Assembly: GCF_030014955.1 (NCBI RefSeq)
Contig: NZ_JAGRPV010000001.1
Coordinates: 6,324,001 to 6,388,000 of the forward strand
Direction of reading: 5' to 3'
DNA: 64,000 nucleotides
From: Cohnella hashimotonis
GTDB lineage: Bacteria > Bacillota > Bacilli > Paenibacillales > Paenibacillaceae
The translations under genes and the position numbers were made by a program. The notes beneath the pieces are model-generated. The model ran no database searches, was not told the DNA's origin, and was given only the letters and a program-made list of their open reading frames with translations. Below are positions 43,819 to 52,965 of the stretch, piece after piece. Within the stretch, counting starts at the first letter, position 1. Every line of letters starts with the position of its first letter.

Positions 43819-44010
43819 CCGTAATGCCTGCAAAAATACATCTATTTCCGCCCACGTTTACCCTTTTGGATAGTAAAGATGCAACGGTGCATGTATTTTC
43901 TACGATCGGCCCGAATTCGGGCTTGTGCTTTGAACATACCTGCGCATTTGCAGGTATTTCTTGACGTGCCGTTGGTCGGCAGAAAATGCATGTACAAATG
44001 CAGGTTTTTC
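43819..44010 (+). repeat. Structured intergenic repeat element, copy A (intact)
   Basis: About 190 AT-richer bases that begin CCGTAATGCCTGCAAA and end AAATGCAGGTTTTTC. Inside are a perfect palindrome GCCCGAATTCGGGC (43909-43922) and a hairpin ATACCTGC-GCATTT-GCAGGTAT (43936-43957). TGCA/TGTATTT words recur about every 55-62 bases. A diverged relative lies at 55786-57376, there split by an IS. The stretch 43670-44160 has no gene. Confidence 0.75.
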
Positions 44011-44163
44011 GAATCGCCAACGATCCGAAAAGCTCCGTCACGTAAAAAGCACGCCTACGCGTCTACAAACCGCCGCCGTCCGAGTCAGGAAGTAAAAAAT
44101 CCGGCTCTCTCGGCTGCCTGAGGACAGCCGGAAGAACCGGATGAACGAACGTGCGCTGAAGTC

Positions 44164-46812
44164 CTACTCGCTAGGCTCCAGCGGCGGAAGGGCAAGCGTC
44201 GAATATTCCGCGACGTTGGATCTTCCCTTGTTATAGCCGTCACCGACGACGAGACGGAACTTATAATTCAAGCCCGGCGTCAAACCGCTCAGCGTGACGT
44301 GGTCGGCGCCGCGATCGATGTCTCCTACATAGAACGTAAAGTCATCTTTATACGTTACCCCATCCTGGTACTCGATGAAATAATAGGTCGATTCGACAGG
44401 TTCGGAAAATTTTAAGGTAACCGTCGTCGCATCGTTCGGCTGGTTGTCGTCTACGGCCAAATCGGAGATCGGGCCCAGCGAATCGAGTTCCAGAGGGATG
44501 AGCACGGGGCTCAGCTCAAACAACGCGTCCTCCTCGGCTTGGGCCTCGGCATCGGAGATCCAGGCTTTTAAAATTAGATCCCGATCTTCCGTCGACGGAT
44601 CGATCCAAACGGTATAGCTGATGTCGAACTGGATTCCGGGCGGAAGCGAGTACGGGGCCTGCGGGTAATGACCGACGAATCGATCGGTGCCTTCGACTCT
44701 CTCCAGGTAGAACCAATCGGATACGCCAGGATAGTCATAATCCACTTCCAGCTCGTCCCCGTCATAATTCGGAAGCGTCAACTCGATGCCGTTCACGGCA
44801 TTTTGAAGGTCGAGGCCTTGATTGTCGATATGCACGTCAACCTGCAGCACGCCTTCGAACTTCGTGTAGTCGTAATCGGCAACACTTAGCTTGACGTCGG
44901 CCGACAGCTTGAAGCGAATGACGGTCTCGCCGCCCGCCGCATTCGTCGCGGTCAGCACGTAGGCGCCGCTCTCGTAGAGCGCGCTGCCGAGTTCGTAGCC
45001 GGCAATCGGATTGCCGTTCCTGGTCAACTCGATAAACGCGATATCCTGTCCATCGCCAAGTTCGGGCGTAACCGCAGCCGTGTAGATTTGTTCGTCTTTG
45101 ACGCCAATAATGACCGGTCCGGGCGTCGGCGTCGGCTCCGCGCTCGGCGACGGGCTTGGCTCCGCGCTTGGCGACGGGCTCGGCTCCGCGCTAGGCGACG
45201 GGCTCGGCTCCGCGCTCGGCGACGGGCTCGGCTCCGCGCTCGGCGACGGGCTCGGCGACGGGCTCGGCTCCGCGCTTGGCGACGGGCTCGGCTCCGCGCT
45301 CGGCGTCGGGCTTGGCTCGGCGCTCGGCGACGGGCTCGGCTCCGCGCTTGGCGACGGACTCGGCTCCGCGCTCGGCGACGGGCTCGGCTCCGCGCTTGGC
45401 GACGGGCTCGGCTCCGCGCTCGGCGACGGGCTTGGCTCCGCGCTCGGCGACGGGCTTGGCTCCGCGCTCGGCGACGGACTCGGCTCCGCGCTTGGCGACG
45501 GGCTCGGCTCCGCGCTCGGCGACGGGCTCGGCTCCGCGCTCGGCGACGGGCTCGGCTCCGCGCTCGGCGAGGGGCTCGGCTCCGCGCTCGGCGACGGGCT
45601 TGGCTCCGCGCTCGGCGACGGCGTAGCGCTAGGCGCTGGCGTCGACGTGGCGCCCCCGCTCGAGGAAGATCCGCCGCCAGTGCCCGTCTCGCCTGCCAGC
45701 TGCACGCCGGCCTCGCGCTCCAGGCTGCCCGGCGCATGTTCGAACGACGAGCCCGAGACGAACAGACGGGCGTTCCCGATCTGGCCGGCGCCGGTGACGA
45801 AGATGATCGCGTGCGCGTTCAAGGTGCCTACGGTCGAGCCGGACGGCACGACGAGCAGCCCTGCCGTGCGGAAATCGAGCCGCGCGACAACCGTAACGCC
45901 CTCCAGCACGAGGCGGAGCTTGCCGCCGGGCTTGTTCACGACGACCTGTCCGAGCTTGGCGTCGGACAGGTGAACGCTGTGCTCGCCGCCTCCGGCGACG
46001 TTCAGCGTGCCGGCTACGGTCACGCCGTCCAACTGCGCGTCGCCCTCGCCCACCTCGGCGCCGATGGCCAGATCGCCGCGGACGACCATATTGCGCAGCG
46101 TCACGCCCGGCGCCGAGATCGATACGCTGCCGGCGATCTCCTGCGTGCCTTGGGCCGGTCCGTAGACGCCTGCCTTGTCGTATACCGTCGTGCGCGTCCG
46201 TTCGCGCAGCGCCCATGCCTTGTCCAGCGCAACGACGGCTTCCGCGCGGGTCATCGCCTTGGCCGGCCGGAACGTCCCGTCCGGATAGCCCCCGAGCAGC
46301 TTGGAATAGACAGCTGCACCGACGGAGGCTTTGCTCCACGACCGCAGATCCGCGGCATCCGTGAATGCCGGCTCGACGACCTCCGCATCCGTCAGCCCGT
46401 TCAGCTTCGCGAGCACGACAGCCGCTTCTTCCCGCGTCACGCTCCGGGACGGCCGGATCGTACCGTCAGGGTAGCCCGACAGAATGCCCGCACCTGCAGC
46501 CGCGTAGATCGCGCCCGCATACCAGCTCCCTTTACCGACGTCGCTATATTCCCCGGCGCCCGTACTGCCTGCTTGAAGCCCGAAAGCACGCACGGCCAGC
46601 GCCGCGAACTCGGCGCGCGTGACCGGCTGATCCGGCTGCAGCCCGCCGTTCCCCGCGCCCGCCAGCCACCCTTTGTCCACCCAAGCGTTCAGCGTTTCCG
46701 CGGCCCAGTGTTCCGAGAGCCCCGCCGCCGAAGCTGCGCCTCCCCAACCCGCCCCAAGCACGGACAGCGCGATGGCGCATGCCGACAGCCTGACTCCTTT
46801 TCCCCATGCCAC
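44164..46812 (-). CDS. SLH-anchored surface protein with long PSAEPSPS repeat linker
   Basis: An 882-residue exported protein. Signal peptide to about 29 (ALSVLGAGWGGAASA), three N-terminal SLH domains (about 30-195, each with GYPDGTIRPSR-type ends and TRAEAVVAL), then about 170 residues of short beta repeats (GVTLRNMVVRGDLAIGAEVG) like a beta-helix. A linker of some 20 copies of the octapeptide PSPSAEPS spans about residues 395-560, and the C-terminus (560-882) has Ig/fibronectin-like strands. GTG start at 46812 after GGAGAGG. The stiff linker would push the C-terminal domains away from the wall. Divergent from a MalT-like regulator. Confidence 0.87.
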   Translation of the reverse strand: MAWGKGVRLSACAIALSVLGAGWGGAASAAGLSEHWAAETLNAWVDKGWLAGAGNGGLQPDQPVTRAEFAALAVRAFGLQAGSTGAGEYSDVGKGSWYAGAIYAAAGAGILSGYPDGTIRPSRSVTREEAAVVLAKLNGLTDAEVVEPAFTDAADLRSWSKASVGAAVYSKLLGGYPDGTFRPAKAMTRAEAVVALDKAWALRERTRTTVYDKAGVYGPAQGTQEIAGSVSISAPGVTLRNMVVRGDLAIGAEVGEGDAQLDGVTVAGTLNVAGGGEHSVHLSDAKLGQVVVNKPGGKLRLVLEGVTVVARLDFRTAGLLVVPSGSTVGTLNAHAIIFVTGAGQIGNARLFVSGSSFEHAPGSLEREAGVQLAGETGTGGGSSSSGGATSTPAPSATPSPSAEPSPSPSAEPSPSPSAEPSPSPSAEPSPSPSAEPSPSPSAEPSPSPSAEPSPSPSAEPSPSPSAEPSPSPSAEPSPSPSAEPSPSPSAEPSPSPSAEPSPTPSAEPSPSPSAEPSPSPSPSPSAEPSPSPSAEPSPSPSAEPSPSPSAEPSPSPSAEPTPTPGPVIIGVKDEQIYTAAVTPELGDGQDIAFIELTRNGNPIAGYELGSALYESGAYVLTATNAAGGETVIRFKLSADVKLSVADYDYTKFEGVLQVDVHIDNQGLDLQNAVNGIELTLPNYDGDELEVDYDYPGVSDWFYLERVEGTDRFVGHYPQAPYSLPPGIQFDISYTVWIDPSTEDRDLILKAWISDAEAQAEEDALFELSPVLIPLELDSLGPISDLAVDDNQPNDATTVTLKFSEPVESTYYFIEYQDGVTYKDDFTFYVGDIDRGADHVTLSGLTPGLNYKFRLVVGDGYNKGRSNVAEYSTLALPPLEPSE
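45134..45621. repeat. 24-bp coding minisatellite, about 20 copies
   Basis: GGCTCCGCGCTCGGCGACGG-type units with CTT/CTC and GCG/GCT variants, plus one 12-base extra half unit. On the minus strand they encode PSPSAEPS. The near identity of copies suggests recent slippage or unequal recombination. Confidence 0.95.
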
Positions 46813-46997
46813 GACCGATCATCCTCTCCTTGCAAGCTTTGTCTGGTGCCCATCCTACCAGGGAAGCGGGAGAGAATCGATTTACTTTCGTTAACTTTCG
46901 ACAGCATCTGCCAAAAGGAAAAAGCCGCGCACGCGCCGAATACCTTTCTAGAATAGTATACGTTTGACACTAAACATGCCGAATCGAGGTATGCAGC

Positions 46998-49631
46998 TTG
47001 CCTTCCGATATCATCCTGCGAACGAAAATACGAATCCCTCCCGTTCGCCGGGACGGGATCGTGCGAACGAGACTGCTCGAACGGATGGACCACGCCTTCA
47101 ACGGCAGGCTGACCGAACTCGTGGCCCCCGCCGGCTTTGGAAAAACGACGCTGCTGACGCAATTCTTGACGGAACGGAAGGCGCCGGCGGCATGGCTCTC
47201 GCTGGACGACACCGACAATGACCCCGCCAAATTTTGGCGATATTTCATTCAAGCGATCGGCGCCGTGATCCCGGAGCTGCCCGCGCGGGCGCTTCCGCTA
47301 TTGGACGCGTACCCGAACGTTTCGCGAGAAACGATGGCAGACATGCTCCTTGGGGAAATCGACGAATTTACCATGCGGACCGGGCAGCCGCTGGCAATCG
47401 CGCTGGACGACTACCATGCCATCCATGACGAGCGGATCCACGACAGCCTCGCCTATTTTATCGATCAATTGCCCGACGGGGCGCATCTGATCATCGCGAG
47501 CCGCACGCAGCCCCCGGTCAAAGCTGCGAAGTGGCGCGCGCGCGGCCAGAGCACCGAGATCGCCGGCGGTGAATTGACGTTTACCGTCGATGAGACGCGC
47601 CGTTTCTGCGAACATACGGCCAAGCTCAGCTTGACGACCGAGCAGGTCGACCGGATCGTCGCTTGGACGGAAGGCTGGGCGGCGATCGTTCAGCTCTTGT
47701 CCGTATCGCTCGAAGGCAGAGACGCCGGATCCTTGGATCGGCTTAGCGGTCATGCTGCTGGCGGTCATGGAGACATCATGGCGTATCTGGCGGAAGAGGT
47801 GCTGTCGCGTCTGCCGGACGAGCTGCGGCGGTTTCTGCTCGACACTTCCGTTACCGAACGGTTCGATGCCGTCACATGCGACGCCCTGACGGGCCGCGAC
47901 GACGGGGCGCGCATGCTGGGCGAGCTCCGCAGGCGCAATCTGTTTCTCGTTTCGCTGGACGACGGCGGCGTTTGGTTCAGGTATCATCATATTTTCCGCG
48001 ACGTTCTGAAGAATGAGCTGCTGCGGGAAGATCCAGCGCGTGCCAAGCGTCTCTCCCGCGCAGCGGCGCTGCGCTTCAGCGAGCTCGGACTGTATGACGA
48101 AGCGATGGAACAGGTCGTCCAAGGAGGCAACGACGAGCTGGCGGCAGAGCTGCTGCAGCGCCATCTATACACAGTGCTCGGACGCGGAGAGTTTTCGACC
48201 CTGCTGCGCTGGATGCAGGCCATTTCGCCTGCGTCGCTGCCGGCCGAGTTGCATTTGCTCCACGCGTTCGCGCTCGTTGTCACCGGTCAATACCCCGCCG
48301 CGGAGGCTGCGCTGATCACGCTCGAGCGGGACATTCATGCGCTTCCCGACGACGGGCGGCGCGGACAATTGCAGAGCGGCCTGTTTTTCGTCAAAGTTAA
48401 TTATGCTTTCTCTACCGGCGACTACGACCAATGGTTGAAGTACGCGGACCGCATTCCGGATATGCTGCCGGAGAGCCCTTTGTTCTACAACTTGAACTAC
48501 AACAAGAGCGAGCCGCTTGTCAGACGCACGCTGTTCGGCCTGAACGGCGCCATCCCGCCGAATACGAACGTCATCGCACTGCGGATGGTCGACATCATGA
48601 ACGCGCATGGGTGGAAACAGTCGTTATTTTCGCAATACGTGGTTCAATCCGTCGCCGAAGGTTACTTCGAATGGGACCGGGTGTCGGAGGCGGATTCGCT
48701 GCTGAAGGAAGTCGAGACGATTGCTTATCTAAAAAGATGCGCCGGCTTGTACGTTCCGTGCCGCATCACGATGGCCAGAGTCCTGCAGGCCAAGGGACGC
48801 GGCGCGGAGGCTCGCAGCCTGCTGCAATCGACGGCAGAAACGACCGGCGAATGGGGCGAATCGCGTTGGGAGATGCCGCTGGCCGCGTATGAAGCGCGCT
48901 TTGCGCTAGCCGAAGGCGATCTGGCCGGCGCCGAGCGTCTCCTGAAGCGGACCGGCGTAGGCGCTGCCGACACCCCGGCGCTTTATAGAGAGACGGAATA
49001 TATGACGCTCGCCCGGCTGCTCGGCGCACGGCGCAAGGAAAAGGAAGCGCTGAGGCTGCTGGAGGGCCTGACCATGCTGGGCGCCCGCGAGCGCAGCCTT
49101 ATTACGACGGTGGATGCGTCCGTTCTTCGCGCGCTGCTGGAGTGGCAGCGCGGACGGCGCGAGGCGGCGCTCGACCGGCTGCAGGAGGCGCTCGCCGCGG
49201 GCGCCGCAAACGGATATGTGCGCAGCTTCACCGGCGAAGGCAAGCCGATGCTGACGCTGCTGCAGGCGTATCGCGCCAAGCGCCTGCAGCCCGTCTCCGC
49301 CGGCGAAGAGATGCTGGCCGGCGATGACGTCGTTCCGGCTGCGTACGTGGAAGGCCTCATTGCCAGGCTTGAGGCGGAGCTCGAAGCGGCCGGCGCCTCG
49401 CCAGCGGAGGGAGAATATGGCGTCGAACGGCTGATCGAGCCGCTTACGGACAAGGAGCTGGCGCTGCTGCAGGAGCTCGATCGGGGCGCGACGAACCGGG
49501 AGTCTGCCGCGAAGCTTCAATTGACCGAGGGCACGGTCAAAGTGTACCTGAGCCGCGTGTACGCCAAGCTCGGCGTCTCGTCGCGGACTCAGGCGCTCAG
49601 CCGTGCGCGGGAGCTGCGGCTGTTGGATTAA
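46998..49631 (+). CDS. MalT-like LuxR family ATP-dependent regulator
   Basis: An 877-residue regulator of the MalT/LAL type. An N-terminal ATPase has Walker A APAGFGKT (44-51), Walker B LAIALDDYHAIHD and sensor words IIASRTQPP. A long tetratricopeptide-like helical region (about 350-800) binds effectors in this class. The C-terminal LuxR HTH (about 808-877) reads LTDKELALLQELDRGATNRE and TVKVYLSRVYAKLGVSSRTQ. TTG start at 46998 with GAGG upstream. It is divergent from the SLH/PSAEPSPS gene, a plausible target. The ligand is unknown. Confidence 0.9.
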   Translation: MPSDIILRTKIRIPPVRRDGIVRTRLLERMDHAFNGRLTELVAPAGFGKTTLLTQFLTERKAPAAWLSLDDTDNDPAKFWRYFIQAIGAVIPELPARALPLLDAYPNVSRETMADMLLGEIDEFTMRTGQPLAIALDDYHAIHDERIHDSLAYFIDQLPDGAHLIIASRTQPPVKAAKWRARGQSTEIAGGELTFTVDETRRFCEHTAKLSLTTEQVDRIVAWTEGWAAIVQLLSVSLEGRDAGSLDRLSGHAAGGHGDIMAYLAEEVLSRLPDELRRFLLDTSVTERFDAVTCDALTGRDDGARMLGELRRRNLFLVSLDDGGVWFRYHHIFRDVLKNELLREDPARAKRLSRAAALRFSELGLYDEAMEQVVQGGNDELAAELLQRHLYTVLGRGEFSTLLRWMQAISPASLPAELHLLHAFALVVTGQYPAAEAALITLERDIHALPDDGRRGQLQSGLFFVKVNYAFSTGDYDQWLKYADRIPDMLPESPLFYNLNYNKSEPLVRRTLFGLNGAIPPNTNVIALRMVDIMNAHGWKQSLFSQYVVQSVAEGYFEWDRVSEADSLLKEVETIAYLKRCAGLYVPCRITMARVLQAKGRGAEARSLLQSTAETTGEWGESRWEMPLAAYEARFALAEGDLAGAERLLKRTGVGAADTPALYRETEYMTLARLLGARRKEKEALRLLEGLTMLGARERSLITTVDASVLRALLEWQRGRREAALDRLQEALAAGAANGYVRSFTGEGKPMLTLLQAYRAKRLQPVSAGEEMLAGDDVVPAAYVEGLIARLEAELEAAGASPAEGEYGVERLIEPLTDKELALLQELDRGATNRESAAKLQLTEGTVKVYLSRVYAKLGVSSRTQALSRARELRLLD

Positions 49632-49657
49632 ATTGTCGGGGCGAGCGGGTTGGACGG

Positions 49658-49690
49658 GGCGAATCGCCTTCCGCAGTGGGGCGATTCGCC
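49658..49690. terminator. Hairpin between convergent genes
   Basis: GGCGAATCGCC (49658-49668) and GGCGATTCGCC (49680-49690) are exact 11-bp complements with an 11-base loop. There is no T-tract on the plus side. Confidence 0.55.
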
Positions 49691-49693
49691 TCG

Positions 49694-49900
49694 TCACGCC
49701 TCTGCTTTTTTAAACGACAATCCCCGCTCCGCGAGCGCTTGCTCCAGCGTATCGATTCCCTTGCGGCCCATGCCGTGCAGCTTGAGGATATCCGCCGCCC
49801 GCCAGTCGGCGAGCTGATCGAGCCGCTGGATGCCCGCACTAGCGAGCGCGCGCAGTGCCGGCTTGGACAGCCGTTCGGGCAAATCGCGTTCATGCTCCAT
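49694..49900 (-). CDS. Small helix-hairpin-helix protein (RNA polymerase alpha CTD-like)
   Basis: A 68-residue protein consisting almost wholly of a fold like the C-terminal domain of RNA polymerase alpha: LSKPALRALASAGIQRLDQL then ADILKLHGMGRKGIDTLEQA, with the (H/K)GMG(R/K)KGI motif of a helix-hairpin-helix. Similar stand-alone proteins are widespread in Bacilli as DNA-binding proteins or domain relics. The ATG at 49900 follows AGGAGG. Function unknown; DNA binding is the likely property. Confidence 0.83.
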   Translation of the reverse strand: MEHERDLPERLSKPALRALASAGIQRLDQLADWRAADILKLHGMGRKGIDTLEQALAERGLSFKKAEA

Positions 49901-50098
49901 TTCGACGCCTCCTACTATAAATAAGTTAATCGAACCCTCCGGTACTATTTCATATTACCTTGCCCTTCCCTTCCTCTTCCATCCTGCATCGCCATTTCTG
50001 CTCCCCGTCATCCGATCGGCAACTTCCCTTGCCGTCGGTTCGTCTAACTTCTTGAAGGTTAAACTACTACCATCACGAAGAAACGGAGATGAAATGCT

Positions 50099-51403
50099 AT
50101 GCCGAAATTCAAATGGTTCAGCCTCGTGCTGGCCTCTTCCTTACTCGCGGTACCGCTCGCCGCATGCGGCCAGAGCGACGGAGCCACATCCTCCGGCGAT
50201 GCAAGTGCGTCTGTGTCCGCCACGGTACCGGCTTCCGACAGCGCAAGCACCACGACGTCCCCGACGGCTTCGGCCTCCGAACCCGCAGCCGCTTCTCCTT
50301 CGGCGATCCCCGCGGAGACTGCTTCTGCGGCCCCGAGCGCCTCATCGACCGCAGCGCCGTCCGCGGCGGCGTCCGAATCCGAGCAGGCGGTATTGAGAAT
50401 GCCGACCGCGTTTCGAATGGCAGGCACCAAGATCGGCTGGTCGGGCGGAAAAGGCTGGATTGCAAGAACCGACGACGGCGGCAAAACCTGGCATACGCAA
50501 TACAAGCATAATTACGAGGTTCTGCAAATTTTCGCTTTGAACGACCAGCAGGCCTGGGCTACGCTCGACATCGGCGACTCCAAAGCCGTGAAGCTCGTGA
50601 AGACGACCGACGGCGGCAAAAACTGGAGCGATGCGGGGAAAGTGCCGAGCTACGACTTTTTCCACTTTATCAATGAAAAAGAAGCGTTCAGCGGTTCATG
50701 GACGACCCGGGACGGCGGCAAGTCATGGCAGGAGCTCTCCGTTCCGAAAGACCAGGTCGGCAGCGTTTATTTCCACGACCCCAGCAATGGCTGGGCCGTC
50801 ACTCAGACCGCCGGGAAAAAGTTCAGCTTCCTGCGCACGCAGGACGGCGGGAAGTCGTGGACATCCGTCTATTCGAAGGCTTGGGACGGGGAACTCAATG
50901 GCGCCGTCATCCGTTCCGCCGGCAAAAACGACGCCTGGATCGAGCTGATCGGCGGTTCGGGCATGACGCAGACGTCGTATTCGCTGTTCCACACCGCGGA
51001 CGGCAAGAACTGGCAGCCTGTCGTCGCCAACAGCACAGCGGGCGCGGGGCCTGCTCCAGGCTTTAAAATGGACGACAAAGGCGTTCCTTCCAACGAAGGC
51101 AGCTCGCCGGGCACGCTGTACGTGGTCGACACGAAGACGGCCTTTCTCGGCGGCCAATGCCAGGCTTGCGACAACTCCAATACGTTGGGCTACACGACGG
51201 ACGGCGGCAAAACCTGGGTAAACGACAAAACGCAGCTCCCCGGCTACGGCAAGCAGTTGATCGCGGCCGCCGACGCCAAGCACGTCTCTTGGATTCTCAC
51301 CGACGCGGAGAACCCGTCCGTCCTGTACGTGTCGCAAGACAGCGGCGCGCACTGGACCAAAACGCACTCGTTCGCCAAACCCGAAGACAGCGCCTCAAAG
51401 TAA
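50099..51403 (+). CDS. BNR/sortilin-like repeat lipoprotein
   Basis: A 434-residue exported lipoprotein. The signal ends at LLAVPLAAC (Cys23), then an 80-residue Ala/Ser/Thr-rich linker leads to a beta-propeller. Asp-box motifs recur: TDDGGKTW, TTDGGKNW, TRDGGKSW, TQDGGKSW and TTDGGKTW, plus VSQDSGAHW. Such propellers resemble the sortilin/Ycf48/sialidase-repeat group, but no catalytic residues are seen, so binding or scaffold is the likely role. ATG at 50099 after GGAGATG. Single gene with its own terminator. Confidence 0.85.
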   Translation: MPKFKWFSLVLASSLLAVPLAACGQSDGATSSGDASASVSATVPASDSASTTTSPTASASEPAAASPSAIPAETASAAPSASSTAAPSAAASESEQAVLRMPTAFRMAGTKIGWSGGKGWIARTDDGGKTWHTQYKHNYEVLQIFALNDQQAWATLDIGDSKAVKLVKTTDGGKNWSDAGKVPSYDFFHFINEKEAFSGSWTTRDGGKSWQELSVPKDQVGSVYFHDPSNGWAVTQTAGKKFSFLRTQDGGKSWTSVYSKAWDGELNGAVIRSAGKNDAWIELIGGSGMTQTSYSLFHTADGKNWQPVVANSTAGAGPAPGFKMDDKGVPSNEGSSPGTLYVVDTKTAFLGGQCQACDNSNTLGYTTDGGKTWVNDKTQLPGYGKQLIAAADAKHVSWILTDAENPSVLYVSQDSGAHWTKTHSFAKPEDSASK

Positions 51404-51417
51404 CCGTCTAAAGAAAA

Positions 51418-51461
51418 GAAGCTTCAAGACCGCTTTATGCGGACCTGAAGCTTCTTTTTTT
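51418..51461 (+). terminator. Rho-independent terminator
   Basis: GAAGCTTCA and TGAAGCTTC with an inner CCGC/GCGG stem, followed by T7. It lies right after the BNR lipoprotein and also before the end of lspA. Confidence 0.95.
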
Positions 51462-51475
51462 CTACTTCAAAATGC

Positions 51476-51997
51476 TCAGCATTCCCTCGGCTCTCCGATG
51501 TCGGGCTCCGGATCTTTCTTGGCCGCCCGCGCGTCCAGCAGCATGCCGACGACGCCAAGCAGCACGCCGATATTGATCGCGATGTCTGCCAGGTTCATGA
51601 TGCCTCCGCCGACCGCCCACTCCAGGAAATCCGTCACACGCGCGAAAAGCAGCCGATCGATCGCGTTGCCGACGGCGCCGCCGGCGAAAAATCCCGCGCC
51701 CGCAGCAAGCCAGGGGTTGCTCAGCTTGCCCTTGCGCTGCGCGTAAACGACCCAGACGACGACCGCGATCGCGACCGGAATAAAAATCCGTCCCCAACCC
51801 TCGAACGAGCTGCCCGCTGCGCCCGTATTTTCGTAATGGGTAAATTGCAAAACGCCGGGCCAAAACGAATGGCTGTCGCCGACAGGCAACGTATGACGGA
51901 CTACAATCTTGGACAACTGATCGATCGCGATAACGGCCAGGAGCACGATGTAGACAAGCCCGAATCGAGGGCCTCTGCCCGGTTTGACGCTGCGCAT
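51476..51997 (-). CDS. lspA: Lipoprotein signal peptidase
   Basis: Type II signal peptidase that cleaves lipoprotein signals after lipid attachment. The 173-residue protein has four TM helices and both catalytic aspartates: GGAVGNAIDRLLFARVTDFL and GGGIMNLADIAINIG. The start MRSVKPGRGPRFGLVYIVLL leads into the conserved AVIAIDQLSKIVVR. It processes lipoproteins such as those at 5.5, 29.9, 35.1 and 50.1 kb. It is monocistronic here, whereas many Bacilli have it next to rluD; no such gene follows. Confidence 0.95.
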   Translation of the reverse strand: MRSVKPGRGPRFGLVYIVLLAVIAIDQLSKIVVRHTLPVGDSHSFWPGVLQFTHYENTGAAGSSFEGWGRIFIPVAIAVVVWVVYAQRKGKLSNPWLAAGAGFFAGGAVGNAIDRLLFARVTDFLEWAVGGGIMNLADIAINIGVLLGVVGMLLDARAAKKDPEPDIGEPREC

Positions 51998-52126
51998 GGC
52001 GATCCCTCCTTTATGCCAAGTATACGCGATCGTGGAGTTGGGCGTTGCGCATCATCGGCGCGATTGCCTTCTCCGAGATGTCCCGTTAAGCCGACCAACA
52101 CCGCGACAGGCCCGGAATATCCGTTT

Positions 52127-52963
52127 TTAACCTAATGCCACCATAAGCGCCAGTACGGCAAACGAATGCAGTGTCGCAGCGAGCGGTGGTCTCCAGGAAG
52201 GCTTGTACTGGGGATCGAGCAACAGCCTGATACGCACGTTGACAGATGCGTCGGCGAAGGATGCGCTCGCGGCGGGCATCCCGCCAGCTCCGCCTCGTCG
52301 CAGCAGCTTCAGCAGCGCGCTTCCGAGCTCCTTGGCGCCGCCGCTCGACGACGCGATCGCATGACGGTCCGCCAGCACCTCGACAGCCGTCTTGTACTTG
52401 TCCTCCGCCCAGCCGAGCAGCGGGACGTACCATAGCGCCGTGCGGCTCAGCGACAAGGCGAACAGCGCGAGCGGATCGCGCCGCTTCAGATGATGCCGCT
52501 CATGCGCGACGACCGCCGCAATCTCGGCGGGATTCAGCATCCCGAGCAATCCCGTGGACAGCACGATCCGCGGCCGGACGAAGCCGACGGTCATCGCGAC
52601 GGGCGCGTCTGCTCGAATAATCGTCAATTGCCGCCGGCCGAATCCGTATCGGCGCGCATATCGCGCTGTCATGCGGGAGTCGGCAGTCCGCCGCAGCATG
52701 CTGCCGAATCGCCGGACGAAGACGACCTCCCGGACGAGCTGTCTGACGCAGACGGCTAGCGTCGAGACGAACACCGCGCTCATCAAGGGCATCGATATCG
52801 GAAATCCTATGTAATGGAACCAAGCGACGCAATAGTCGAACAGCACGAACGGCAGCCTGATCCGAAATACGACCTTGAGCACGAACATCGCCATCTGCGC
52901 CGCCACGAACGCCGAGATGGACAACGATGCGGCGAGCAGCCATCTCGAGCGCGCTTCCCACAT
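52127..52963 (-). CDS. M56 family membrane metallopeptidase (BlaR1-like, no sensor domain)
   Basis: A 278-residue membrane zinc peptidase. TM segments at about 10-30, 45-65 and near the C-terminus. The zinc site is AAVVAHERHHLKRRDPLALF (HExxH). In BlaR1/MecR1 this domain is followed by an extracellular penicillin-binding domain; that is absent here, so it is the short M56 form. Three bases downstream of a BlaI/MecI-type repressor: the peptidase likely triggers loss of the repressor when it senses a cell envelope signal. The specific signal cannot be told. Confidence 0.9.
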   Translation of the reverse strand: MWEARSRWLLAASLSISAFVAAQMAMFVLKVVFRIRLPFVLFDYCVAWFHYIGFPISMPLMSAVFVSTLAVCVRQLVREVVFVRRFGSMLRRTADSRMTARYARRYGFGRRQLTIIRADAPVAMTVGFVRPRIVLSTGLLGMLNPAEIAAVVAHERHHLKRRDPLALFALSLSRTALWYVPLLGWAEDKYKTAVEVLADRHAIASSSGGAKELGSALLKLLRRGGAGGMPAASASFADASVNVRIRLLLDPQYKPSWRPPLAATLHSFAVLALMVALG

Positions 52964-52965
52964 GA

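Noticed and set aside
45088..46956. A 622-codon plus-strand frame opposite the SLH/PSAEPSPS gene, and other long frames there
   Set aside because: Shadow of the repetitive GC-rich coding strand; Arg/Ala-rich and without a ribosome site. The SLH frame explains the region.
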